A stretch of 53,973 bases of DNA from Brachionus rotundiformis (Eukaryota > Rotifera > Eurotatoria > Ploima > Brachionidae): contig JAESIW010000203.1 of NCBI GenBank assembly GCA_016802295.1, positions 757,861 through 811,833 on the forward strand. The letters are read 5' to 3'. The translations under genes and the position numbers were made by a program. Every line of letters starts with the position of its first letter. Within the stretch, counting starts at the first letter, position 1. The notes under the pieces are model-generated. The model saw only the letters and a program-made list of their open reading frames with translations. It was not told the origin of the DNA and made no database searches. This document shows positions 11,000 through 22,189 of this stretch, piece after piece.

Positions 11000-13949
11000 A
11001 ATCTAATAAATATCGGCTTGGTCAGCCTTTCGCGTCGCTGGTTAACTTTAATTATATTTAAATATTAAGTAATATATTTAATGTAACTCAATGCTAATTG
11101 ACAAGAATTGTTAAAACAAAAAAAAAATATTTAAAACTTAATTTAAATTTTTTTTAAAAATATATATATATTAAATCATTCTATTGTGTACAATACACTT
11201 ATACTTGAATGTCTTAATTGGATTTAAAGTATTTCGGGCCAAGAAAGCCTCCAAATGATTATTTTTTCTTTCATGCAAACCAAACAACTTTGGCAAGACT
11301 AGCTTTTTATATATTTCACTGGCTTGAAGAAAACCAACTGTTAAATTGCTTAAAAGTTAATCTGGTGTTTTATGAGCACAATTGGTTACTATGGTTTTAA
11401 AAAAACTAGTGAGCAGAGACCAATATTGTTTCCGTCTTAAGCGTTTCTTGTCTTAAGCTAGCATTTAGAGCTATTTAAAATCGGCTTTAAAAATAGTTTA
11501 TTTTGCTAGCCATAATCTTGACTAAATATTCCGGCCACTATCTAGCCATAAAAGAAACCTTTATCTTATCTAGAACAATAAAACAACAAGCATTCTAATT
11601 TACCAAGGAACATTTAAACTCTCAGATTCCCACTGAGCTATTTTCCGATTTAAAAAATACTAATTTCTTTATTTTATTGCATAATTTGTAATAGATTATA
11701 TAACCATCGTTATTTGTTCAAAAGTCCTTTTAAATAGTGCCCAAAGCTAACCACACAAGAAAATATCATATTTAGTGAAACTAGAAAAAATTATTTTCCA
11801 AAATAAAATAAAAAAAATGATCATAAAAAATATTCAGATTCCAAAATAAATATTTTAATTAATTTTTTATTCAATTAAAAAAAATAGGCTTGCAAATAAT
11901 TGTCCAAAGACATTGGATTAATGGGCTTTGATTATTGAGCTAGCTAATAAAATTGATCTAGGTCGATAGGTTGGTTAAATTTTAGCCAAATTGTATAATC
12001 TTTATTTTTGATAAAACTAATTGAGTCGAAGCCTCACAATTTAGAAAGTACTAAAACACTGACGCCTTGTGGACTCAAGGTCTAAAATCGATTAAAATAA
12101 TGTCTTTTGATTTAATTTGTCTTGGAAAACATTAAATATTTGCCAAGTCTATTTGATTTCCATAAAAATACTCAAAGTTGAAACAAGTTTTTAACTTATT
12201 CGGTTACTTTTATTGAAATTTTAATTACTAAATCCTTAAAAAGTAGGTATTTATTGACATTAAAACGAGATTAAAATTCATAAAATACTCGTTGCTAATA
12301 AAACCTGAGCATTTTTAATCAAATTTTGCATATTACTTTTGAAATTGAACCCCAGCAAGTCAGTTTGGGATTAAGATTAATCCGGTTTATTAGTTTGACT
12401 ATTTATTGGCTTCAGAATAGACTTTTAAATTAAAAAAACAAGAAAAAAAAACAACTTAATTTAGACATTTAATCATTAATGATGTTTCATGCTTAAAAAA
12501 ATCGATTTCTCTAATTAATATTTAAAATTAGAAATATTTTTTCTTTCTTTATTAATGGTAAATTTTGGCAAAGAAACAATTTAAATTGAAATGTAATGAA
12601 TATGCTCGTTAAGTTTACCATTATCTCAAAGTCCATTACCATGGGAAATATTGACATTCAAATTGATAAAATATTTAAAAAAAACACTTCATTCAAATAA
12701 AAAGGTCTCTCATTTACCTTTAATTGGTTAGAGAAACATTCGCTTAATCTTGGCAAAATTTACGCTAAGAGTTTAAAAATAAAACTAAAGCTATTTTAAA
12801 CCATTGGAACTTGATAACCAAAAATAGATATAAACCATCATGTCTTGGTAACGTCGATCAAACTTTCAGATGGTCTTGAAATGTATATTAAAATTAAAAA
12901 ATTATTTACCAAAAATAAATAAGATCTGAATCAGTCTTTCTAAGCCGATATTCCGTAGATAACTTTTGAACTGAGTCAGGCAACCAAGCCTAATTTGCTT
13001 TGTTACGTAACATGTATTTTTTTATCTTTTATTTTCTTATATGAAAAACAAAGTTTATAAAAAAATAATTTAAACATGTAAATAATTTTTTAGCTTAAAA
13101 AAAAGAATCAACTATAAAATACAAGAATCATTATCTTTTCTGTCTGTTTATCAAGCGATAGCAATAGGACTGAGGAAGACAGTCTTGTTAATTATCAAAA
13201 AATTAAAGTAATCAAAGTAATTTCTGACTAGTTTTTTAAAAAACTAATTAACCAATGATTAATAATTAGTTCAATCGAAAACAAAAAATAAGTATCCCAA
13301 GTTTTTTGAATTTCCTTAAATTTGTTTTAAAGAAGATCAAAATGTTTTTCTAGCATACAAATATAAATTTTATCTATTTAATACTTTTTGATGTTACAAA
13401 AAAATTATCTAAAAAAATATTTTTAAAAAAGTTTTTCGAGTTTTGTGTCGTTTAAATATCATATTAATGTCTATATTTGAAAGCTGATTTAATAAAAAAG
13501 TAATTTTATTAAAACTAATAGTTATCCTTTTGTTTATGTTTAATATTTGACTATTAATTATATATTTGCTCTTTTGTAAAGGTTTATTTAATCAATTCTT
13601 ATTCTATCTAAGGTAATTTTACTAAGAACAGATAAACCAAAAAATACCAAGCGGCTTATTTTACTTAAGATTAATAGTTGGCTGTTAACTTCTAATCCTG
13701 GAGCAAAACATTTATTTAGAATAAAAAATAATTTTTCTAAACTTAAAAATAAATTAGTTGGCATAATCTTAATAGAACTAATAGCAATAATTTTTGATAT
13801 AAAGAATATATGCTTGTTGTTAAACATAAATAAGCAAGCAACTGGTAGCATCCATCACCAACATAAGTAAGCATTCTATCAATAATATTACAAATTAAAA
13901 TGTGTATTTTATTGATAATTAAATAGAAAAAAAAATCTTTTTAAAATAT
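11000..13949. other. AT-rich stretch downstream of the INPP5E homologue
   Basis: No gene recognised. An 87-codon frame at 13588-13851 (minus) lacks an ATG and is open on the other strand too, so I do not call it. Confidence 0.45.
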
Positions 13950-16900
13950 CTATTGTATGCTACAATTAGACTTTTTCATATCAAAACCAACATCATGAGC
14001 TCTGAACATTTGTCGTCTCTGGTAGCCTGCAGCATAAATTTGTCTGTCAAAATCGCCGTATGACAATGGAACTCTTAAATTAGATAAAGTTAACAAAAAA
14101 AAATTAAAAAGTTTTTTTGATTTTTTACTTGTCCACGCCAGGTCTTATGGTGACTTCGAAAAGACCGAATACTGGTCTGTGGTCAGACAGCTTGATTTCC
14201 TTGACAATATCATATTGATAACAAGATACATTTCCTTTTTGCCGACTTTTGAATAAAATTCTGTCACAATAAGATGGTATTCGGACTTTGTTCGAAGTGT
14301 CGTAGGTGTCCGAGTCTATGTCATACTTGTAAGTTGGCTCGAAGGTAATTCGCCCTTCCAGAAAATCCCTAAATGCTTTGTCCTCTGCTATAACTTGGTT
14401 CAACTCGTCATAATTGACTATGTCCTCGTAGTTATTGGTGCGCTGGCTACGCAAATGGTTCACTTTGCGCTCAATTTTATCTCTTTCTTTAATAACTAGG
14501 AAATTCAGATCGCCAAACCAGAAGCAAATGTCAAAATTATCAGTTCCATCAGATCCTGGTGAACGATTTAAATTTTTAGAAGTTAATTTCTTGGGAAGTT
14601 TTAAATTCTGAATAGTTGTCTTGTAATTTTCCACACGTGATTCCAAATTGCCCTCGCCAGCTATGAAATGCGAACATATAAAGGACATAAGTGTGCCAAA
14701 AAGCTGAAATGTAATCAAAACAGATCCTTTGGTGCGCGATGGTGCCTGAACGGCTCTAAAATTTATATGCTCGTACTCGACAACTTAACAAATTAAGATT
14801 AATTAATTTCTTAATTCTAAATTAGGTTAATTTCTTTTTACTTGAACAAAACCAAACTATTTCCCTCTTAACAAATATTGTTATTCCAATACTACCATGA
14901 TAATACGAGGACAGTTTGACATGTGTTGGTCCAATTTGTTCTTGCAAGCTTATCTCCCATTCTTTTCTTTTAATAAAGAAAATTATCTATTATATCAATA
15001 TTAACAAAACTGATCAAATTAAAAGAAAAAATGTTTTTTTTATGAAAAATGATTATCTACAGAAAAATGCCATATTTGTTTTATTTATCTAAAGAGATAA
15101 ATTTCATTAAAAATTTCTTATTTAAAAATTTTCACTTACTTAATTAAAAAATATATTAATTTAAATTAGTAAAATTTATCATTTAATCTATAAAATAATT
15201 TGTCTGAATCAATTTTCACTCAAATTCAATGATATCTGGACAATTGTGAACTGTAAAGTAAAGAAGAAGCCAAAAAAGCAGTTTTAGCAATTGAATAAAT
15301 GAGAGAGATTGGACTTTGGATCAGTGGTAAATTTTAAAATAATTCCAAAATAAGAATTTTGTTAAAATAAAATTTTTTTCGTTTTTATAAAAATATCTAT
15401 TATATACAATAGAATCTTTGATCACTCAACTATCTATTTAATTCTTATCAACAAGATGGAAAAGCTTAACAAAAATTTAACTCAGATTAAAATAAATATT
15501 TACTGTCTATTATTTATTAAGCTTTTTTTAATAATTAAAAAAAAATTATACAATACTTTTGTTCTAAACTAATGCCTAGTTTTTCTTAAGTTAATCTAAT
15601 TTTTAAAATTTGTTAATTAATATTTACTTTATCTTGAAAAAATACAACCAAGTTAGTCTAAGAATAATATTAATCATTAAATAGCTGAAACATCATCCAA
15701 AAATAAATCTACAGAGGTAGATTGGTTTATAAGCTAATTAAGAAAATCGAAAAAAATCTTTGTTTAAAACCAAATATTGTTAGTAATATTGTCTAAAAAT
15801 AAAAGCTTGAGAAAATAAGTAAATATTATTTTACCATGATTTAAATAAAACCACAAATCCAATACAAATTAGATTAAATAGGATAAATTAGAATTAAAAT
15901 GCCATTTATTTGACCCAACAAATTTTCACCTGTCACTTGGCTTTTTGTTGGTAATAATTAATTTAACCTAACTCCAATAAATATTATATTTTTTTTCAAC
16001 TCAAAAACTGTTTAACTTATTTAATTAAAAATTAAAATATTTAAATCAGTGAACTGGTGAGTGTGTGGTTAAATAAAAAATTAAAAGAAAAATCTAATTA
16101 CTGGTTTAGTTCAAATTCTTGAACACCAAGAACCAAAATGTCTGGCACTGTTTGGATAACATCAGGCAGAATAAGCTGGTCTAGATTTTTTGGAGGACGT
16201 TTGACGCCTCCCATGTTCCAAGTGGCGATCAAAACTCTAGCTTTTCTATCCAGAAAGTGTCTGTCCAGTTCTTCTGTGCTCAAAAGACCCTTTCCATTCA
16301 AGGCACTCAGCGAGCCGACCAGAAAACTGCGGCTCTTGGCCTCACGCACTGAAATCGATGTCGAATTGAGCGAATTGGCCGTGTAGGTCTCAGACGCATT
16401 GTCAATGTTGTTTGTGCTGTTGTACTTGGCAAGTCGATTTGTACCAGATGGATAGGTAGAATTAAGCCGATCGAGCGAGTTGCTTCTATTTCTGTACGAC
16501 TTGGGCTCATCATTTATTTCGCTTATTCTCGTGCTGGTCAGAGGATCTCCCTTGGAATATCGACTATTTCTCTCTATTCATTTAACAATTAAAAAAACAA
16601 AATAAAAATTAATTAAAAAAGCAATTTTTTTTATTTTTTAAAACCTTTTATTAAATCATCATCATCAGTATACTTATCAAAATTGGAAGCTTGGAACCTC
16701 ATGTCTGAGGAGGCATCTTTAAGTCTTCGGTCTTTTTTGGAAAATTTGCTATACTTGTCTGTAAATGAGTCATCGCTGTCATTGTTCACTTTTGGATAAT
16801 TTGGATAAGTGATTGCTGGCAGAGTGGTTTTGGGTTTTGTAAAGTCTTTGGAGTCATATCGGTTGCTGAGCGAGGAAGGCGTTCGGCCACTTGGAGGCTT

Positions 16901-17113
16901 GGCGGACATGATGTCTGAGCGAGATGAAATGGGCTCTTCCTGTCTGTTCCTGGCGCTCAAACGACTGCTGTATGCATCGTCTTCCTCGTCCGAGTTGAGC
17001 ACTCTTCGGGAAGATTTTAGGATGCTGGATCGCTGGTTCGATGGTGATCTGCTGAATCTGGATCGATACTCGCCGTAGGCAGCATCGTCGTCGTCAAAAT
17101 CTACATTAGGCAT
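13950..17113 (-). CDS. INPP5E: Inositol polyphosphate 5-phosphatase, INPP5E type, complete, five exons
   Basis: INPP5E removes the 5-phosphate from PI(4,5)P2 and PI(3,4,5)P3 and in vertebrates works at the ciliary membrane. Exons in transcript order are 17113-16645, 16573-16102, 14966-14842, 14783-14129 and 14073-13950. All four introns are GT-AG with matching phases; the joined frame is 1845 bases, 614 residues, close to the human length of 644. The first 260 or so residues are a disordered Ser/Asp/Arg-rich region starting MPNVDFDDDD. The catalytic domain shows ATWNMGG, GVQEFEL, FWFGDLNF, PSYCDRIL and SDHRPVFG, all the family motifs. The last exon reads VPLSYGDFDRQIYAAGYQRR and on, ending C-S-I-Q, a CaaX farnesylation box as in vertebrate INPP5E. 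Three introns are 55-71 bp, but the one after the WNMGG exon is 1135 bp. The gene is divergent from ITPA, with 821 bp between the starts. Confidence 0.92.
14967..16101 (-). other. Unusually long intron of the INPP5E homologue
   Basis: This 1135-bp AT-rich intron lies in a gene whose other introns are 55-71 bp. I saw no exon or recognisable repeat in it. Confidence 0.75.
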
Positions 17114-17934
17114 TTGGACCAAGTTTAAATATTAAACATATACTTTTTGAATAAAACACAATTGAGCAGCACATATTTAATTTTAATTGAAGGTATTCTT
17201 GTTGCCATGGTTACTAGAAAAGTATATAGCAAAATATTTATGTCAAGAGATCAATGTAAATTTTTTTTTTTTGTTTTTTTTTAAATTGTCTTTGTTTAGC
17301 TTCAATGGTTAAAAAATTGGTTTTTGCTTAAATTATTGAATAAGAAAATTATAACATGAAAAAAAATTAATCTTAATATTTTTTATTTAAAAATTTTGAA
17401 TTATTTTACTAAAATTACATAAGCATTTTGAATTTAAAAATAATAGAACCTTTCTATATATTTATTTAAAAATTTAATCAAATAAAAATAAATTAAAATA
17501 TTACTTGGATTAAACGACTATTGATTAGTAACCATGTAATCAAAACTTTTTTAAGAAAATTATCATAAAATTATTTAATCATCTTTAATTATGAGTAAAT
17601 TTTTATTTCCTGCAGAGTTAATTGAAAATTAGAAAAGTTTAAAAATATTAAATTTTGAAAAAAATAGATAAATTTTGCTATCTTGAAAATTTCATGTAAA
17701 TAAATTGCTAATATAAATTAGGACTAAAACGAAACTTGAGATTTTATAAAATGAATACAATTGATTATATCAAAAATAAGAAAAATATGACTTTATCAAA
17801 TATTTCAGACAAAATTCTTGTTATACAGTTTACAATTTGATTTCAAATAATTAAAATGATTTTGAAATTAAAATTCAAAAACTTATAATATAATGTTTAT
17901 TACTAGATACATATTAGAAAACATAATTAAAAAA
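17114..17934. promoter_or_regulatory. Shared 5' region between INPP5E homologue and ITPA
   Basis: The two genes point away from each other across these AT-rich 821 bases, so both promoters should lie here. I found no recognisable core-promoter element in this composition, so this is inference from position only. Confidence 0.4.
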
Positions 17935-18507
17935 ATGAGTTCAGAACCTTTAAAAACAATTAGTTTTATTACCGGAAATGCAAATAAATTAAAGGAATTT
18001 ACCCAAATAATTGGTGAATTGCCCTGTCACAAGATCGACAGCAGAGACATAGACCTTCCGGAATACCAAGGAGAATCTGCCGAAGAAATTGCCATCGAAA
18101 AATGCAAAACAGCTTTGGAAATCTTAAATTCACCAGTTTTAGTAGAAGACACGAGTCTTTGCTTCAATGCAATGCACGGCTTGCCAGGACCGTACATCAA
18201 ATGGTTTCTTAAAAAGCTAAAACCTGAAGGTCTTCACAAGATGCTTGCCGGTTTCGACGACAAAACAGCATTCGCGCAATGTATTTTTGCCTATGGAGAG
18301 CCTGGTAAAGATATAAAACTTTTTGTTGGTAGAACAAGTGGTAAAATTGTCGAGCCAAGAGGTCCTCGAGATTTTGGATGGGACCCATGCTTTCAACCTG
18401 ACAACTTCGAACTCACTTATGCAGAAATGACCAAGGAGTTAAAAAATACCATTTCTCATAGATACAAAGCAGTTGATGCGCTCAGAAATTATTTAATAAA
18501 TAATTAA
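17935..18507 (+). CDS. ITPA: Inosine triphosphate pyrophosphatase, intact single exon
   Basis: ITPA hydrolyses ITP, dITP and XTP to monophosphates and pyrophosphate, keeping deaminated purines out of nucleic acids. The protein shows the family landmarks in order: FITGNANKLKEF (substrate loop), LPEYQGES, VEDTSLCFNA, GLPGPYIKWFLKKLKPEGL, GRTSGKIVEPRG, DFGWDPCFQP and SHRYKA near the C-terminus. I start at the ATG at 17935 (MSSEPLKTIS), giving 190 residues against 194 in human; an in-frame ATG at 17893 would add 14 residues with no counterpart in the family. There is no intron. A decayed partial copy lies at 27337-27590. Confidence 0.95.
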   Translation: MSSEPLKTISFITGNANKLKEFTQIIGELPCHKIDSRDIDLPEYQGESAEEIAIEKCKTALEILNSPVLVEDTSLCFNAMHGLPGPYIKWFLKKLKPEGLHKMLAGFDDKTAFAQCIFAYGEPGKDIKLFVGRTSGKIVEPRGPRDFGWDPCFQPDNFELTYAEMTKELKNTISHRYKAVDALRNYLINN

Positions 18508-19145
18508 AATTCTAAGACTTTTTATTAAAACATTCATACCAAGCCATTAATAAATCCTATTTTCAAAAATATTTTTCATAGATAGTATTAAATACTAGAT
18601 TTTAATCAGCTTAAGGTGGTATAAAAAATTAGCAATTTGCATTTTTAAGAATACAAAGCAGGTTTTGGATCAAGGTTTTAGTCTACCCGACTCCATTGTG
18701 TAATTTCTACCTAACTATCTCTTCTGTTTCATCTGAATGTTCAAATATTTAATCATGAGTTTCAATTAATCCTTTTTCCTTCTACATATATTTAAACTTG
18801 TTTTATTTTAATTATATTTTATTTTGGTCATTTCTTCTAAAATTTATTTCACTTTATCTATGATTTTTTAATTTATAATTTATGTTTTTTATTCTAAAGA
18901 ACTTTTGCTTGGTACTGATAAACAAATAAATATCAGCATTAATCAACTAACACAATGTTTAGGGTTTAAAATGTCCATTAAATTTTGAGTTGATCAAATA
19001 AAATTTTTAAATCTGTTATGTGAAATTTATATTCCCAAACGAAGCATTTTCTGCAATTGTAAAGTTATAACCCTTTGCTTTAACTCAAACTTAAGTACAA
19101 AACTTGGCTTGAATATCTGAAACGAAAGTTAACATTTTTTAAAAA
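18508..19145. other. AT-rich intergenic stretch
   Basis: No gene seen between ITPA and the Tc1-type remnant. Confidence 0.5.
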
Positions 19146-19186
19146 ATTAAAGAAACAAGTAAAGGAACTAACTATATCATTAGTAG
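19146..19186 (+). repeat. Direct repeat, copy 1
   Basis: About 41 bases beginning ATTAAAGAAA and containing AAGTAAAGGAACTAACTA recur with two mismatches at 19543-19583, immediately before the Tc1-type ORF. It probably belongs to the 5' untranslated end of that transposon family, duplicated or from a second copy. Confidence 0.7.
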
Positions 19187-19542
19187 TTAACAATGAAACT
19201 AAACTTGACTTTCAAGTTAAACTTAATCCAAAATTATGGTACAAATATCAAAACAGTAAGATAATATTAAGCCATTGATGAATTCCTTGTCTAGGGATGG
19301 TGGGACACCACAAGTGATACTTCTGAAATAACCATGATTCTTAAATAATATTTTCGATCGGTTTTCAGAGTCAAGCTTTCATAGATTAAAAATTGATTCA
19401 GTTTCAATAGATAATATTAAGTTTTGTTTTAGAAATATACAAAATAAAAATCAGTTTTTAATTAGACTAACTCTGCTCTTCAAATTGATATAAAATATAT
19501 GATGATTCGATTTTAAACTTACCTGAAAATTGAAATTAAATA

Positions 19543-19583
19543 TTAAAGAAAAAAGTAAAGGAACTAACTAGATCATTAGTATC
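19543..19583 (+). repeat. Direct repeat, copy 2, upstream of Tc1-type ORF
   Basis: Near-identical to 19146-19186; it ends about ten bases before the ATG at 19595. Confidence 0.7.
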
Positions 19584-19594
19584 TAATAAAAAAA

Positions 19595-20400
19595 ATGGGT
19601 AAAAAAAGCGTTACCAATGAAGTTAGATGTCAGATAATTGGTCTACTAAAAGATAAGACCAAAAGTAATAGGGAAATAGCAAAATTAGTAGGCGAATCAG
19701 AAAAATGTGTGAGAACAAGAAAAATAATGATATCTATGGCACCCCAAATGAATCAACAAGGTTTAGGACACCAAGAAAGCTTACTTATAGATAACGAAAT
19801 AGTTTATTTATACAGGTAAGAAAAAATCCTACAATTAGTATTATTATTATTATTTATTCAATGAACGCCTTGTAGGCGATGTAAAAAAAATAAAAATAAA
19901 ATTAATAAGGTTAAGACAAAAGAATTGAAACATCCGATAATTTTAATTTTGAATGTTAATGTTTATTACTTTCTTTTAATTTCAATAATTATTATTCTAT
20001 TTTTAACTATTTTTCTTTTCTCTTCTTTTCTTTTTTTGTTAGATAAATTTATTCGAAACCGTTTTACCGAGTCGATCCAGGAGGCAATCAAGTCGAGTTA
20101 GAGAGGCAATTTCAATATTCTACACTCAACGATGGATGTAAATGGCATGTACTTATCGCCTTTTTTGTTAGTAGCTTTTGGTTAATTCTACTAGCATTTT
20201 CCTGTAAGTTTCCTTTTCGATATTTTCTAGGCATGTTTCTAGGTAATAAGTAATAAAAAGTTGGCCTCTGAGGTAAATTCTAAGTTTAAAAATGTTGAGG
20301 TAAGTAAAGAAACAGTAAGGAAATTTCTAACTATTAAAGGAATAAGAATTTATACAGCTCTTAAAAAGCCATTGCTGACGTCATCAGATAGAATATATAT
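19595..20400 (+). pseudogene. Tc1-type transposase remnant split by a nested insertion
   Basis: The N-terminal part is a Tc1-like helix-turn-helix (MGKKSVTNEVRCQIIGLLKD, then SNREIAKLVGESEKCVR). The frame slips near 19816 and continues as RKNPTIS to about 19842. After an insertion to about 20238 the homology resumes as NKKLASEVNSKF, then SKETVRKFLTIKGIRIYTAL and KKPLL, the second DNA-binding region of Tc1 transposases. No DDE catalytic part was recognised downstream. A dead element. Confidence 0.7.
19843..20238 (-). mobile_element. Nested insertion, probably 5'-truncated LINE tail on the minus strand
   Basis: The left edge is (TTA)n, which on the minus strand is a 3' tail reading TTCATTGAATAAATAATAAT, preceded by the small hairpin CGCC-TTGTA-GGCG. 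It sits inside the Tc1 transposase frame with AGTA at both borders. Its plus strand carries a 67-codon open frame (20047-20250) with a hydrophobic segment (VLIAFFVSSFWLILLAF) just after a long pyrimidine tract. Whether that frame means anything is unknown. Confidence 0.5.
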
Positions 20401-20419
20401 GTGAATAAGTTGAATTATT

Positions 20420-21090
20420 AAAATTTTAACAAGTCATTGTAATGCACAGAAAGCTTTTCGAGAGATTATATCATAAATAATCGATAAAACTGATTTACTA
20501 TGCAAAACAGCATCCCAGTTAGTCAAAGGATACCCACACATTATAAATCCTTTAGAAGGTTTATTAAAATATTTAGAAAATTGATTTAGAGATTCTAAGA
20601 CGAAATGACAAATTTTTTTCTATATGCAAGCGAAGTTTAGCGCTCAACTCATTAATACTTAATACCCGAAAATCAAAAAAAAATCATTATCAAAAGAAGA
20701 AAGTCAACAGTTAAATGAACTATATTTTATAACTAACCAAAATGACAAAAAATAAAATCTTTTTATCTGAAAAAAAAAAATTCAATCTTTTCTATGTATT
20801 CTTATATTTCCATTAAATCTTTAAAATACAATTATCAGTATTTAAAATGAAAATATGATTTTAAAAAATATTTCATTTGATAAAGATCTATAAATCTTTT
20901 TAAAGAATTTCCATATTTAATGATTATTTTCGATCGGTTTCTATGCTTTTTATTTTTCTATCTAATTTTTTATTTCAATTAAAATCATTTTATAAAAATG
21001 TATAAAAGTGTTAAAAAATTATTTAATAAAACGTTAAAATAAATTGCACGCCTGTCCATTATTTAATTTAACGTCACTTAAGTAATCCAA
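20420..21090. other. AT-rich stretch, no gene
   Basis: Nothing recognised with confidence. Short Tc1-like peptide scraps may continue to about 20640. Confidence 0.4.
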
Positions 21091-21140
21091 AAGCAGTTCG
21101 TAATAAACGAATTTCGTCATATCCAAATAAGAGAATAATG
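21090..21140 (+). repeat. pogo/Tigger-like terminal-repeat motif, copy 1
   Basis: Contains TTCGTAATAAACGAATTTCG followed by TCATATCC, resembling the TTCGTTATATCC units at ends of pogo/Tigger-type transposons. A related copy lies at 24640-24695. Confidence 0.4.
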
Positions 21141-21201
21141 ATATTATAATGCTATTATTAAAGTCTTTAAAAAGCATAACCTAGTTTTCTCAATTGATCA
21201 A

Positions 21202-21876
21202 TTAATTTAAAGAATCTGATTCGTCATCACTAATAAAATCGTAACTTCCTCGGCCCGGCTGGCCGTCCATCGTTAGTTTAAGCGAACCTATGCCAACCGA
21301 ACCATCCGATCTGGTCGAAAAATAACAATTAAAAACTAATAAAAAAATGAAAGTTTTTTAATAGGTTTTTATTTAGTAAAAATTTATATTTATATTAATT
21401 AGTTTTTCTTTGTTTTTTCTTGCATTTCCGTAATAGGTCTACATTTTTTTCCGGTCATCCACACGCCTGACTACATTCGATTTTTAATTTATCGAGCCCT
21501 AGATTCTTTGATCTCTCTGGTATCACGTACCGATGCATCTTAACAGTTACCTTTTGAAACATTGTCTTTGCTGTATATCCTTAATTAATATCTTTTAATT
21601 AAAATATGGAAAAAATTTATTAAAGTTTACATTATCTAGTTCTTTTTCTATTATTCCTATTTCTTCATTGTCGCTATTTTCAGATAGATTCAAAGTATCT
21701 TCATTTAAGTTGAGAATATCTGTTTGGCTTTGCGTTGCCTTTTCAAAAACGAGATTGATTTGCGATGTCATGCACTAAAAAAAATTAAAAAAGTTTTTTC
21801 TTTTAACTTTTTGACTCACATTTAAGATGTAGGGCAGACTTTCTAAGGCATCCAGTTTTTCGCTCATTTCGTTCAT
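21202..21876 (-). CDS. Unrecognised small gene, four exons, 109 residues
   Basis: Reconstructed exons in transcript order are 21876-21820, 21774-21631, 21570-21551 (only 20 nt) and 21310-21202. Each junction is GT-AG and the joined frame is 330 bases with no internal stop. The protein starts MNEMSEKLDALESLPYILN, continues CMTSQINLVFEKATQSQTDI with likely helical and acidic content (LSENSDNEE), and ends with GSVGIGSLKLTMDGQPGRG and an acidic SYDFISDDESDSLN tail. No signal peptide or membrane segment is seen. Introns are 45, 60 and 240 bp. I do not recognise the family; the coiled-coil-like first half suggests a small adaptor subunit, but that is a guess. The frame is also open 5' of the ATG to an acceptor at 21883, so more N-terminal exons are possible. 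Confidence 0.55.
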
Positions 21877-21984
21877 TGAATTCTACATAAGATCGATTTT
21901 ATTTAATAACTTAAAAATTTATAAATTAATTTAGTAGAATAAAAATCAATACTTAAGCTGATTGAAATTATTACTTCGTAATTT

Positions 21985-22161
21985 TGTACAAAATAGTCTC
22001 TTGAATTCGCTTCAGAAGAATTGAGCTATTATCTTATTCATTTTGCTTTGACCAATCCTTATCATCACGAAATGATAACATCTCAAACGACTTTGATATG
22101 CTTAGTTTTCGTAATTTAGCTAAAGTTGTAGGAGTGGTTTCTTCGATTATATTTGTTGATG
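21985..22161 (-). pseudogene. Exon-like segment with one in-frame stop, upstream of the small gene
   Basis: After an ATTCTTACAG acceptor (22162) a frame reads STNIIEETTPTTLAKLRKLS and ISKSFEMLSFRDDKDWSKQNE in effect for 41 codons, meets TAA at 22036-22034, and then continues in the same frame (NSSILLKRIQETILYKIT). It may be the true last exon of another gene, or an upstream exon disabled by a stop. A LINE tail lies 30 bases upstream, in the preceding intron if this is an exon. Confidence 0.35.
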
Positions 22162-22189
22162 CTGTAAGAATTATATATTTCAAGGTTAA

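Noticed and set aside
11218..11400. 60-codon plus-strand frame
   Set aside because: Starts with TTG, no splice signals or family; composition is that of the surrounding DNA.
13588..13851. 87-codon frame on the minus strand downstream of INPP5E
   Set aside because: No ATG start, AT-driven residues (Ile/Leu/Lys/Phe), and the opposite strand is open as well.
16307..16513. 68-codon minus frame in INPP5E exon 2
   Set aside because: Alternate frame of a real exon; the spliced phase from exon 1 fixes the other frame.
21400..21570. Frame reading MFQKVTVKMHRYVIPERSKN in the last intron of the small gene
   Set aside because: Using it would need read-through of the donor at 21550 and would end in a stop without joining the well-phased terminal exon; kept as intron.
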